Assembly (NCBI GenBank): GCA_036274645.1
Contig: DASUFH010000477.1
Span: forward strand, 1-16,626
DNA length: 16,626 nt
Reading direction: 5' to 3'
From: DASUFH01 sp036274645
Lineage (GTDB): Bacteria; Acidobacteriota; Terriglobia; 20CM-2-55-15
The notes below the pieces were generated by a model. That model worked only from the letters and a program-made list of their open reading frames with translations. It ran no database searches and was not told where the DNA came from. Of this stretch, positions 1-7,091 are shown piece after piece. Position numbers and translations under genes: made by a program. Positions within the stretch are counted from its first letter, which is position 1; each line of letters starts with the position of its first letter.

Positions 1-179
1 CTTCGCGGCCATCCCCTTTGAAGGCCGCGAAGCGGAAGGGGGTCATGCAGCGTAGTTTCCTGGGAGACCGCGGGAGGAGGGAGCGCGCGCACCGCCAACA
101 GGATTGCGAGCCTTCCGGACATACCCGACTGCCCTCACGCAACGCTGATGTACAATACCCGGGCCTCGATGAAACAGAC
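1..179. other. Left edge, upstream region of the radical SAM gene
   Basis: No convincing gene is visible here. The first 32 bases form a perfect 10-bp inverted repeat (CTTCGCGGCC at 1-10, GGCCGCGAAG at 23-32) with a 12-nt loop. No T-run follows it on either side inside the window, so it could be the end of an upstream unit or a repeat fragment. The radical SAM reading frame stays open back to position 18, but those 54 codons give a basic, low-complexity peptide with no domain character, so I treat the stretch as untranslated leader. Confidence 0.4.
151..156 (+). promoter_or_regulatory. Candidate -10 box for the radical SAM operon
   Basis: TACAAT differs from the TATAAT consensus by one base and lies 24 nt before the chosen ATG at 180, which would give a short leader. 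No good -35 hexamer is seen at 16-18 nt upstream (GC-rich, near 128-133). The box may therefore be fortuitous or belong to an activator-dependent promoter. Confidence 0.25.
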
Positions 180-1514
180 ATGAGTGAAATACTCCCTCCT
201 TCAGTCGAAGAACAGACGGAGGTCGGCAGCTACTTCGTTTCGAACTATCCTCCGTATTCAGCATGGAAACGAGACGCTGTGGCTTCGGCGGCGCAGCCTG
301 CGCTCGAGCGCCCTCCGGCGCCGGGCACGCCCCTCGGAATGTATCTGCACATTCCGTTCTGCCGGAAGCGTTGTCATTTCTGCTACTTCCGGGTTTACAC
401 CGACAAGAACTCCCAGGAGGTCGAGGAATACCTCGATGCGCTGGCCACCGAAGCCGAACTGTACAGCCGGCTGCCCGCCATCGCCGGGCGCCCGCTCAAC
501 TTTGTCTATTTCGGGGGAGGAACGCCCTCCTTCCTTTCCTCTCAACAGCTGGAAAGACTGGTCACGCGTGTCCAGGCGGCCATTCCCTGGACTGGCGCGG
601 AGGAAATCACATTCGAATGCGAGCCCGGCACGCTGACCGAGCCGAAGCTGGCGGTCATCCGCGGCATGGGCGTCACGCGTCTGAGCCTGGGCGTGGAGAA
701 CTTCAGCGACGAGGTTCTCGAAGCCAACGGGCGCGCGCACCGCTCGGCGGAGATTTTCCGCGCATATGAGTACGCCCGTTCGCTGAATTTTCCCCAAATC
801 AACATCGACCTGATTGCCGGCATGCTCGGTGAAACCGAAGAGAACTGGCGCGCCAACGTGGAAGCAACCGTGAAGCTCGCGCCCGACAGCGTTACCGTCT
901 ACCAGATGGAGTTGCCCTACAACACGACGATCAGCTCTGACGTGCTCAAGAAGACCGGACGGTTCACGCAGCCGCTGGCCAACTGGGGCACGAAGAGACG
1001 ATGGGTGCGGGAGGCTTTCGAGGCTTTTGAACGGGCGGGCTACAGCGTGAGCAGCGCCTACACGGTGTCCCGCAAGGCGTCGCGCGCCAGTTTCGTCTAT
1101 AGCGCCCGCCTCTGGCAGGGGGCGGACATGATCGGGCTCGGCGTGGCGTCATTCGGCCACATCAATGGCGTGCACATGCAGAATCTGGATACGTGGGAAG
1201 CGTACAGCCCGGCCGTCCGCCGGGGGGAAATCCCGCTTAACCGCGCGTACCAGCCGAACGGCGAGGAACGGATGATCCGCGAGTTCGTTTTGCAGCTCAA
1301 GCGCGGCTCCGTGCGTCCGGATTACTTTCTTCGCAAATACCGCGTCAATGTCCTGGAGCGGTTCCGCGCGCAGTTCGATGATCTGCAGTCGCGCGGATAC
1401 CTCGCGGCGGCGACGGATGAAATTGTCGCGCTCACCCGCGATGGCCTGCTTCGGGTGGATGTCCTCCTTCACGGCTTCTTCCTGCCGCAACACAACAACA
1501 TCCGATACACCTAA
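180..1514 (+). CDS. HemN/HemW-like radical SAM enzyme (coproporphyrinogen III oxidase family)
   Basis: The 444-residue protein has the radical SAM cluster motif C61-x3-C65-x2-C68, with an aromatic residue before the last Cys as in HemN relatives. The glycine-rich SAM-binding motif GGGTPS follows at 112-117, and a HemN-type C-terminal winged-helix region begins around residue 360. It binds a 4Fe-4S cluster and cleaves SAM. Members of this superfamily include HemN (porphyrinogen decarboxylation), HemW (heme chaperone), ChuW/HutW (heme-degrading methyltransferases) and secondary-metabolite methylases or cyclopropanases. The neighbours encode CoA-thioester and flavin chemistry rather than heme enzymes, so I infer a biosynthetic modifying role such as methyl transfer or C-C bond formation. 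Start chosen at ATG 180; upstream in-frame codons do not resemble the family. It is the first gene of the cluster, with a 24-nt gap to the thioesterase. The exact substrate cannot be read from the sequence. Confidence 0.88.
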   Translation: MSEILPPSVEEQTEVGSYFVSNYPPYSAWKRDAVASAAQPALERPPAPGTPLGMYLHIPFCRKRCHFCYFRVYTDKNSQEVEEYLDALATEAELYSRLPAIAGRPLNFVYFGGGTPSFLSSQQLERLVTRVQAAIPWTGAEEITFECEPGTLTEPKLAVIRGMGVTRLSLGVENFSDEVLEANGRAHRSAEIFRAYEYARSLNFPQINIDLIAGMLGETEENWRANVEATVKLAPDSVTVYQMELPYNTTISSDVLKKTGRFTQPLANWGTKRRWVREAFEAFERAGYSVSSAYTVSRKASRASFVYSARLWQGADMIGLGVASFGHINGVHMQNLDTWEAYSPAVRRGEIPLNRAYQPNGEERMIREFVLQLKRGSVRPDYFLRKYRVNVLERFRAQFDDLQSRGYLAAATDEIVALTRDGLLRVDVLLHGFFLPQHNNIRYT

Positions 1515-1538
1515 CAGGGATCGTCAGGAGTTTCATCA

Positions 1539-1982
1539 GTGCCCAGCGAGTTCCGCCTCAAACGACGGGTCCAGTTTTATGAAACGGACATGGCCGGTAT
1601 CGTCCATTTCAGCTGGTACTTCCGTTACATGGAGGAAGCGGAGCACGCGTTGTGGCGCTCGGCCGGATTGAGCATCGCCGATCCGGACTCGGGAGTCGGA
1701 TGGCCGCGGGTTGCCGTGTCGTTCGAATACTTCCGGCCGCTCCGGTTCGAAGATGAATTCGAGATCTGCCTCCGTGTGACATCGATTTCCGAAAAGGCTC
1801 TGCATTTTTCCTGTGACCTCTTCCTGGGAGACGCCCGCGTCGCGGCCGGAAAAATGACCACCGTCTGCGTGACCCGTGAGCCCGGAAAACCGATGCGGTC
1901 CACCGCCATTCCGCCGGAGATCGCCGCGCGCTTTCAGGTCTGGACGGAAGCGGCGGCCACGCGGGAAGGACAGGCGGGATGA
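1539..1982 (+). CDS. 4-hydroxybenzoyl-CoA thioesterase-like hotdog protein
   Basis: This is a 147-residue single hotdog-fold protein, the usual size for the 4HBT/YbgC group. The N-terminal catalytic segment reads YETDMAGIVHFSWYFRYMEE (residues 14-33). D17 sits where the catalytic Asp of 4HBT lies, and the AGIV-x-F pattern fits the classic 4HBT branch better than the YbgC branch, which has VYH there. The expected role is hydrolysis of a small, probably aromatic acyl-CoA in the cytoplasm. The start is GTG at 1539, with CAGGAG at 1525-1530 as ribosome binding site (8-nt spacing). Its stop codon overlaps the start of the CoA ligase (ATGA at 1979-1982), so the two are translationally coupled. This implies that the ligase and thioesterase act on the same thioester pool, as pathway release or as proofreading of mis-acylated CoA. 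Confidence 0.88.
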   Translation: MPSEFRLKRRVQFYETDMAGIVHFSWYFRYMEEAEHALWRSAGLSIADPDSGVGWPRVAVSFEYFRPLRFEDEFEICLRVTSISEKALHFSCDLFLGDARVAAGKMTTVCVTREPGKPMRSTAIPPEIAARFQVWTEAAATREGQAG

Positions 1983-3301
1983 GGCCAGCCGCGCCCGTCG
2001 TCCCGGAAATCGAACGGCTGGGCCAGGACGCCCTGGGCGCAGTTCAGGGCCAGCGGCTTGGGCGCCTGCTGATGGCGGTTTACGGAAAGAATCGTTTTTA
2101 CACCCGTAAGTTGGACGCCGCGGGCATCGACATCCAGAATTTGCGGCTGCCGGAAGACCTCGCCAGACTGCCCCTGACGACGAAAGCGGAGTTCGTTGCA
2201 GACCAGGCCGAACATGCCCCCTGGGGTACGGCGCTGACGGAACCTCTTGCGAATTACACGCGGTATTGCCAGACGTCTTCCACAACGGGCGCGCCGCTGC
2301 GGTGGGTCGACACCAACGAAAGCTGGCAGTGGATCTGCGAGTGCTGGAAGGCGGTGTATCGCGCGGCTCGCGTCGGACCGGGCGATCGCATTTTCTTTCC
2401 GTTTTCCTTCGGTCCGTTTCTGGGCTTCTGGTCCGCATTCGACGCTGGCTCCCAGATCGGCGCGCACTGCGTGCCGGGGGGCGGCATGTCGAGTTCGCTG
2501 CGCCTGAAGATCATGGAGACGATCGCTCCAACCATCGTGTGCTCCACACCCACCTACGCGCTCCGCCTCGCGGAAGTTTCTGCCGTGGAACGCGCCGAAA
2601 ACGGCGGACGGCCGCTTTCCGAGTTCGGCGTTCGCGCCGTGATCGTGGCCGGCGAGCCCGGCGGCAGCATTCCGGCCACACGGGAACGCATCGAACAGAA
2701 CTGGGGCGCGCGCGTGATCGATCACCACGGGCTGACGGAAACCGGACCGGTCAGCTTCGAATGCTGGGAGGCGCCCGGCGGACTCCACATCAATGAAGGC
2801 GCGTTCATCGGAGAGGTCATCGATCCGGCAACCGGACACGCGGTTCCGGACGGCGAACAGGGCGAACTCGTCATTACCAATCTCGGCCGCACGGCCAGCC
2901 CCGCCATTCGCTATCGTACCGGAGATATCGTCCGGCGCCGCCGGGGCCCCTGCGCCTGCGGCCGCACGTGGGCGCGCCTCGAAGGCGGCGTGCTGGCGCG
3001 CGCCGACGACATGGTCAATATCCGCGGCGTCAACGTCTACCCCGGCGCCATCGAATCCGTTATCCGGCGCTTTCCCGAAATCGTCGAGTTCCGATCGACG
3101 GCCGCTCGCGCCGGCGCCATGTGGACACTATCGGTCGAGATTGAAGCCATGCCCGACGCCGCGCATGCGCCCGGCCTTCCGGCCAAGGTTTCCGGCCGGC
3201 TGCTCGAGGCGCTCGGGCTTCATGTTCCCGTCCAGTTGACGGACGCCGGCAGCCTGCCCCGCTTTGAAATGAAAGCCCGCCGCTTCGTCGTGGAACGGTG
3301 A
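1979..3301 (+). CDS. Phenylacetate-CoA ligase (PaaK)-like AMP-forming acid:CoA ligase
   Basis: The 440-residue length is typical of PaaK and short compared with classical acyl-CoA synthetases. ANL-superfamily motifs appear in order: P-loop TSSTTGAP (99-106), HHGLTETGP (249-257), YRTGD (312-316), the PaaK-type CxCGR segment (CACGRTW, 325-331), and the hinge region RADDMVNIRGVNVYP (341-355). Near the C-terminus, LPRFEMKARR carries K432, matching the catalytic Lys of adenylate formation. It should convert a carboxylic acid, most likely aromatic, to its CoA ester using ATP. The P-loop has Ser where the second Gly of TSGTTG is usual. Translation is coupled to the thioesterase by the ATGA overlap. 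A 190-nt gap with a long hairpin separates it from the flavoenzyme. The acid it accepts cannot be told from the sequence. Confidence 0.9.
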   Translation: MRPAAPVVPEIERLGQDALGAVQGQRLGRLLMAVYGKNRFYTRKLDAAGIDIQNLRLPEDLARLPLTTKAEFVADQAEHAPWGTALTEPLANYTRYCQTSSTTGAPLRWVDTNESWQWICECWKAVYRAARVGPGDRIFFPFSFGPFLGFWSAFDAGSQIGAHCVPGGGMSSSLRLKIMETIAPTIVCSTPTYALRLAEVSAVERAENGGRPLSEFGVRAVIVAGEPGGSIPATRERIEQNWGARVIDHHGLTETGPVSFECWEAPGGLHINEGAFIGEVIDPATGHAVPDGEQGELVITNLGRTASPAIRYRTGDIVRRRRGPCACGRTWARLEGGVLARADDMVNIRGVNVYPGAIESVIRRFPEIVEFRSTAARAGAMWTLSVEIEAMPDAAHAPGLPAKVSGRLLEALGLHVPVQLTDAGSLPRFEMKARRFVVER

Positions 3302-3310
3302 TGTATAAAT

Positions 3311-3472
3311 GGGGGAAATGGGGACAGAGAATTAGGGACTGAGAGGAATTTCGGGGACAGCCCCCTATTCGCGGCGGGAATATCACGAATCTTTAACAGC
3401 CTATCGACGCGAATTAGGGTCTGTCCCCGAAATTCCTCTCAGTCCCTAATTCTCTTCCCCCCATTTCCCCCC
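3311..3472. repeat. MITE/REP-like long inverted-repeat element inside the operon
   Basis: The left arm (about 3311-3373) and right arm (about 3408-3472) are near-perfect reverse complements of about 63 bp, separated by about 34 nt. Mismatches fall at the outer GGGG-rich part and at CCCCCTATTCGCG versus the complement of CGCGAATTAGGG. Each arm holds GGGGACAG and AATTAGGGACTGAGAGG sub-blocks. The element fills almost the whole gap between the ligase stop and the ribosome binding site of the flavoenzyme. It looks like a non-autonomous mobile hairpin that landed in the operon; as RNA it would fold into a very stable stem that could attenuate or process the transcript. No transposase is present in the window. 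Confidence 0.8.
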
Positions 3473-3492
3473 ATTCCCGAGGAGGAGATTTG

Positions 3493-4803
3493 ATGGTGGA
3501 TGCGACGGACGTCGTCGTCATTGGAGGCGGTCCCGCCGGCTCGACCGTGTCAACCCTGTTGGCGCAGCAAGGCTGCCGCGTCGAATTATTCGAACGCGAA
3601 CGGTTTCCCCGATTCCATATCGGAGAGTCCCTGATCCCGGAAACCTACTGGACGTTGCGGCGGCTGAACATGCTGCCGAAGATGCAGCGGAGTCACTTCG
3701 TCAAGAAGTACTCGGTCCAGTTCGTCAGCGCAAGCGGCCGGGTCTCCGCGCCGTTCTATTTCTGGGACAACAAGCCGCACGAATGTTCGCAGACCTGGCA
3801 GGTCGTCCGCAGTGAATTCGATCAGATGATGCTGGAAAACGCGCGCGAGCATGGCGTCCAGGCGCATGAAGGCGTCCGTGTGCTGGATGTTCTGTTCGAC
3901 GGACCGCGCGCCGTCGGCGTCACGGTAAAGAATGGCGATGGCCCGCCGCGGGAAGTTCGCGCGAAAGTGGTCGTCGACGCCAGCGGACAGAACGGGCTGA
4001 TCCAGAACCGTCTGAATTTGCGCATCTGGGACCCGATCCTCAACAAGGGCGCCATCTGGACGTACTGGGAAGGCGCGCATCGCGAAACCGGACGCGACGA
4101 AGGAGCCACGCTGGTGCTGCAGACGGTCCGCAAGAACGGATGGTTCTGGTATATCCCGCTGCACAACAACATTCACAGCGTCGGCGTGGTCGCGCCATTC
4201 GACTATCTGTTCAAAGGCCGGACGGATTACGCGCAGACGTATGACGAAGAAGTCGCCATGTGCCCTGCCATCCAGGAGCGCGTTGGTCCCGCGAAACGGG
4301 TCACCGGATACTTCGCAACCAAAGACTATTCCTATCGCGCCAAACAGAACGCCGGAGACGGCTGGGCGCTGGTCGGCGACGCATACGGCTTCCTCGATCC
4401 GCTCTATTCTTCCGGCGTGCTGCTGGCGCTGAAATCCGGCGAGATGGCCGCCGACGCGATCGCCGAAGGGCTCGGCAGGGGAGATACGTCCGGCGCGCAA
4501 CTCGGCAAATGGGGCGATGAATTCAACGCCGGCGTCGACCGGATGCGACGCCTCGTGTGCGAGTACTACGCGGGCTTCAGCTTCGGCAGATTCGTGAAAG
4601 GCTTCCCGCACCTGCAGGGCGCGGTGACGGACGTGTTGATCGGCGATGTATTCGACGGACATGTCGACAGGATCTGGGAACCCATGGAGTCTCTCTATGC
4701 GCCCGACAAGCCGCGGATCCCGGCGTGGAATGAAGGACCGCCCGCGGGCGAAGAGCCCACAAAGGCCAACGAGATGAATATTCCGGAGGGAAGAAAGCCT
4801 TAG
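3493..4803 (+). CDS. FAD-dependent halogenase-like oxidoreductase (tryptophan halogenase family)
   Basis: The 436-residue flavoprotein opens with a Rossmann FAD motif (GGGPAG, 11-16), followed by FPRFHIGESLIP (38-49), the GES signature of the halogenase branch. WFWYIP at 217-222 matches the halogenase WxWxIP motif. GDAYGFLDPLYSSG (295-308) combines the GD FAD motif with FxxPxxSxG, a motif reported for flavin halogenases. Lysines at 71-72 (HFVKKYSVQF) lie near where the hypohalous-acid-relaying Lys of carrier-type halogenases is expected, but I could not align this. These features favour halogenation of an activated substrate over simple hydroxylation, yet many family members are uncharacterised and related reductases share the fold. 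Start ATG at 3493 follows GAGGAGGAG (3479-3487); an in-frame TTG just before it is less likely. A flavin reductase would have to come from elsewhere. It is last in the cluster, before a strong terminator. Confidence 0.8.
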   Translation: MVDATDVVVIGGGPAGSTVSTLLAQQGCRVELFERERFPRFHIGESLIPETYWTLRRLNMLPKMQRSHFVKKYSVQFVSASGRVSAPFYFWDNKPHECSQTWQVVRSEFDQMMLENAREHGVQAHEGVRVLDVLFDGPRAVGVTVKNGDGPPREVRAKVVVDASGQNGLIQNRLNLRIWDPILNKGAIWTYWEGAHRETGRDEGATLVLQTVRKNGWFWYIPLHNNIHSVGVVAPFDYLFKGRTDYAQTYDEEVAMCPAIQERVGPAKRVTGYFATKDYSYRAKQNAGDGWALVGDAYGFLDPLYSSGVLLALKSGEMAADAIAEGLGRGDTSGAQLGKWGDEFNAGVDRMRRLVCEYYAGFSFGRFVKGFPHLQGAVTDVLIGDVFDGHVDRIWEPMESLYAPDKPRIPAWNEGPPAGEEPTKANEMNIPEGRKP

Positions 4804-4835
4804 CGGAGCCCCCGGACACACGGAAGCCCGTTAGA

Positions 4836-4913
4836 GAACAGCCCCGAATTCGCCCGGAAAGATCTCGTAGTTCCGAACTTTCTCTCGCGCGAGTTCTGGG
4901 GCTGTTCCTTTTC
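4836..4913 (+). terminator. Rho-independent terminator of the radical SAM/CoA-ligase/halogenase cluster
   Basis: GAACAGCCCC (4836-4845) pairs perfectly with GGGGCTGTTC (4898-4907). The stem continues through GAATTCGC (4846-4853) and GCGAGTTC (4889-4896), with a one-base bulge and a G-U pair. CTTTTC (4908-4913) follows on the plus strand. It lies 32 nt after the halogenase-like stop and just before the convergent sulfatase end at 4925. The T-run is on the plus side only. The left-arm sequence resembles the inner part of the 3311-3472 element, so it may derive from a related repeat. Confidence 0.7.
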
Positions 4914-4924
4914 AGCCCTGGACG

Positions 4925-6574
4925 TCAGTTCCCCGTTGGCACGGGAATGCTGATCCCCTCCTTGCCGAGAGCATCCCGCACATTCTGGTATCTCTCGTAT
5001 TCCGTCAGGGTGATCGGACCGCTGTAACTTTCACTTTGAAGCTTTCGCGGTGGGTACTTGACGTAGGTCTTCATCAGGTCCTGAATTGCCTGATTGAACG
5101 TCACCATCGTCCAGGTGTGCTCCGTGAAGTTGTTCATGAACACGTCATAGCGTTCCTGCGGATCCTGCAGCAGATCGAAGACCTGCGGAACCGTGGCGAC
5201 ATACTTTGAAGCGCCCTTCCAGCCGAGATTCGAATCGACGGAAAGCCCGCCGGTTTCCTTGCCGTCATCGCCACGCAGGTTGAATACGGCCTTGTAATGT
5301 CCGACGCGAACGGCGCCGGGGGTCAGTTCGTCCTCGGTGAAATAGAACCATGAATTGCGGGCGCTCTTCCCGGAGCCAAACAGGACGGGCGACATGTCGA
5401 AGCTGTCGAAAACCATGGGCGCGCCTTCGCGATCCCGGTCCGGCAGACTCACGCCGGCCATGGAAGCGAAGGTTGCCATCAGGTCGAGGCCTCCGAGAAT
5501 GTCGTGGTTGCGCATGTTGGGCCTGACCCGGCCCGGCCACACGGCGATCGCGGGCACGCGATTGCCTCCCTCGCGAACCGTGCCCTTTGTGCCGCGAAAC
5601 GGCGTGTATCCCGCGTCGGGATATACATCCTGCCAGGCGCCATTGTCAGTCGTGTAGAAGACGAGCGTGTTCTTCTCCAGTCCCAGTTCGCGCAGTTTGT
5701 CCATGACGTGGCCGATGCGCGCGTCCAGCTCAACGACCGAATCGGCGTATTTGGTTTTTGACGTCGACTTGAGCTGATACTCCGGAGCGGGGAGGTTGGG
5801 CTGGTGGACCTTCATGAAGTTGACGTTGATGAAGAACGGCTGAGCGGGGTTCTTCGCGGCCCTCTCCAGGAATCTGAGCGCCGACTGCTCGACGTACTTG
5901 TCAACGAAGGGGATGCCGACGACACCCTGCTGCGGGGTATCCACGTATTCGCCGTTGACTTTCCAATCCTCGCGAGGCTTCTCGCCGGCGTTGCCGGAGA
6001 GAGATCCTTTCGTCACCCGGGCAAACATGGCCCGCAGCTTCGGATCCATATCGGGAAACCATTTCGGATCCGCATACGTGTACGCGTTCAGGTGGTACAG
6101 AAAGGCGTGCTCCATGAAGTCATAGCCCTGAGCGTTGGGCAACGCGTAGTCGGATTCGCCCAGATGCCATTTGCCCGTGAAGTAGGTCTCGTAGCCGGCG
6201 GTTTTCAGGACCGAGCCCAGAGTCCATTCCGCATGCGGCAACCCACCGCCCTGCCCCTGGAAAGCCACCGTGGTCATACCGCTGCGGTTCGGATTACGGC
6301 CGGTCTGGATTGCGGCGCGGCCCGGCGTGCAGCTGGGCTGTGCGTAGAACGAGAAGAACGTCATCCCCTCAGCGGCCATTCGATCGATGTTGGGGGTCGG
6401 CATGCCGCGACCCTCTCCACCACCGTACGGACCGAGATCGCCCCAACCGGTGTCGTCGGACACGATCAGCAGAATGTTGGGCCTCGCCTGCTGCTGTGCC
6501 GCCCGCCCCGCTCCCGGAACCAGCCAGGCCAGCAGCGCGGCGCCGGCAACGGACAACTTTCTGAGATGGTGCAT
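4925..6574 (-). CDS. Exported type I (formylglycine) sulfatase
   Basis: The 549-residue protein starts with a signal peptide (KL then an Ala/Leu-rich core, likely cleaved near AGRAA, residues 22-26). The alkaline-phosphatase-fold sulfatase core follows. D40 and D41 in LIVSDDTGWGD are metal ligands. C82 in C-T-P-G-R is the CxPxR site that a formylglycine-generating enzyme converts to the catalytic aldehyde. GKWHLGE and TTDNGA supply further active-site and calcium residues. It should hydrolyse sulfate esters in the periplasm or outside the cell; the substrate could be an aryl sulfate or a sulfated glycan and is not readable. The start was set at the ATG ending at 6574, with AGGAG 9 nt upstream and the signal peptide right after it; the frame stays open to 6769 but the extra residues look non-coding. 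The maturation enzyme is not in this window. The gene converges on the upstream cluster and diverges from the beta-barrel gene. Confidence 0.93.
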   Translation of the reverse strand: MHHLRKLSVAGAALLAWLVPGAGRAAQQQARPNILLIVSDDTGWGDLGPYGGGEGRGMPTPNIDRMAAEGMTFFSFYAQPSCTPGRAAIQTGRNPNRSGMTTVAFQGQGGGLPHAEWTLGSVLKTAGYETYFTGKWHLGESDYALPNAQGYDFMEHAFLYHLNAYTYADPKWFPDMDPKLRAMFARVTKGSLSGNAGEKPREDWKVNGEYVDTPQQGVVGIPFVDKYVEQSALRFLERAAKNPAQPFFINVNFMKVHQPNLPAPEYQLKSTSKTKYADSVVELDARIGHVMDKLRELGLEKNTLVFYTTDNGAWQDVYPDAGYTPFRGTKGTVREGGNRVPAIAVWPGRVRPNMRNHDILGGLDLMATFASMAGVSLPDRDREGAPMVFDSFDMSPVLFGSGKSARNSWFYFTEDELTPGAVRVGHYKAVFNLRGDDGKETGGLSVDSNLGWKGASKYVATVPQVFDLLQDPQERYDVFMNNFTEHTWTMVTFNQAIQDLMKTYVKYPPRKLQSESYSGPITLTEYERYQNVRDALGKEGISIPVPTGN

Positions 6575-7091
6575 AAAGAGCTGCTCCTTTCCTGTCGTTC
6601 GATGATTCGTCTTCCAGCCTGCTTCTGAAGTTGCGCTGCGTCTGTTCTGAACATCCGTTCGATTTCTATCCAGAAAGCGGCCCCGTCGCTTCGCGCACAA
6701 GGAAAGCTTTTGGATCGATGACCGACCGAACCTGACGTTCGCATCAGTGGATTGACGTACACGAAGCATTTTCAGTCCCCGCCTGCCTGTAGGGGCGGTC
6801 TATGACCGCCCAGCGTTTCGGAAGGGAAATCTCTGATTGAACAGAAAGGCGCCCTGAAACGCCGGGCGGTCATAGACCGCCCCTACAAGCAGATCGGGCC
6901 CCCAGTGAGCGCGGTGAAATCAGGTCTTCTTTTTGCATCTCTGGTTCCGAATAATTCGCCGGCCGACACACTCGCGACGCGAGGCGCCGGACCCGCCGCC
7001 CAAAGGCAACGGTCGTGCTGATCCCGCTGGGAAGGAACGCCCGCGGTTCGCTGTCGCAGTTCCTGACACGAAAAACGGAACGGAGGCCTCA
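6575..7091. other. Divergent intergenic region, sulfatase / beta-barrel gene
   Basis: This gap of about 517 nt has no supported gene. Both flanking reading frames stay open into it, but their extra residues show no domain or signal-peptide logic. It must hold the promoters of the divergent sulfatase and beta-barrel genes, although no hexamer pair stands out. The main structure is the inverted repeat pair at 6783-6892. Confidence 0.6.
6783..6892. repeat. REPIN-like element A (inverted pair of GTAG palindromes)
   Basis: Two arms of about 38 bp (6783-6820 and 6854-6892) are reverse complements with about two mismatches and a short AT-richer spacer. Each arm contains a hairpin: GGGCGGTC-TAT-GACCGCCC at 6793-6811 and its mate at 6864-6882. 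GTAG lies directly at the foot of the left one (6789-6792) and its complement CTAC follows the right one (6883-6886). A GTAG-preceded palindrome arranged as an inverted pair is the layout of REP/REPIN elements mobilised by RAYT transposases. Confidence 0.85.

Noticed and set aside
1..32. Rho-independent terminator at the left edge
   Set aside because: The stem is perfect but there is no T-run on either side within view, so it is kept only as an inverted repeat note.
18..179. N-terminal extension of the radical SAM protein by 54 residues
   Set aside because: The extra peptide is basic and unlike the family. ATG 180 gives a protein starting right at the conserved N-terminal region.
180..1514. 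Annotation as heme-biosynthetic HemN or heme-degrading ChuW
   Set aside because: The motifs are shared by all HemN-like radical SAM enzymes, and no heme genes are nearby; the neighbours are CoA-ester and flavin enzymes. Only the family is assigned.
1536..2438. Minus-strand open frame of about 300 codons
   Set aside because: It lies opposite the thioesterase and ligase, is Arg/Pro-rich, and has no domain; it is a GC-driven shadow.
3301..3492. Riboswitch between the ligase and flavoenzyme genes
   Set aside because: The structure is one long self-complementary hairpin with repeat-like words, which fits a mobile hairpin element better than a folded aptamer.
3586..4821. Minus-strand open frame of about 410 codons opposite the flavoenzyme
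   Set aside because: It has a composition-driven sequence without motifs, while the plus strand has clear FAD and halogenase motifs.
5804..6628. Plus-strand open frame opposite the sulfatase
   Set aside because: It has no recognisable domain and starts inside the sulfatase catalytic region; antisense shadow.
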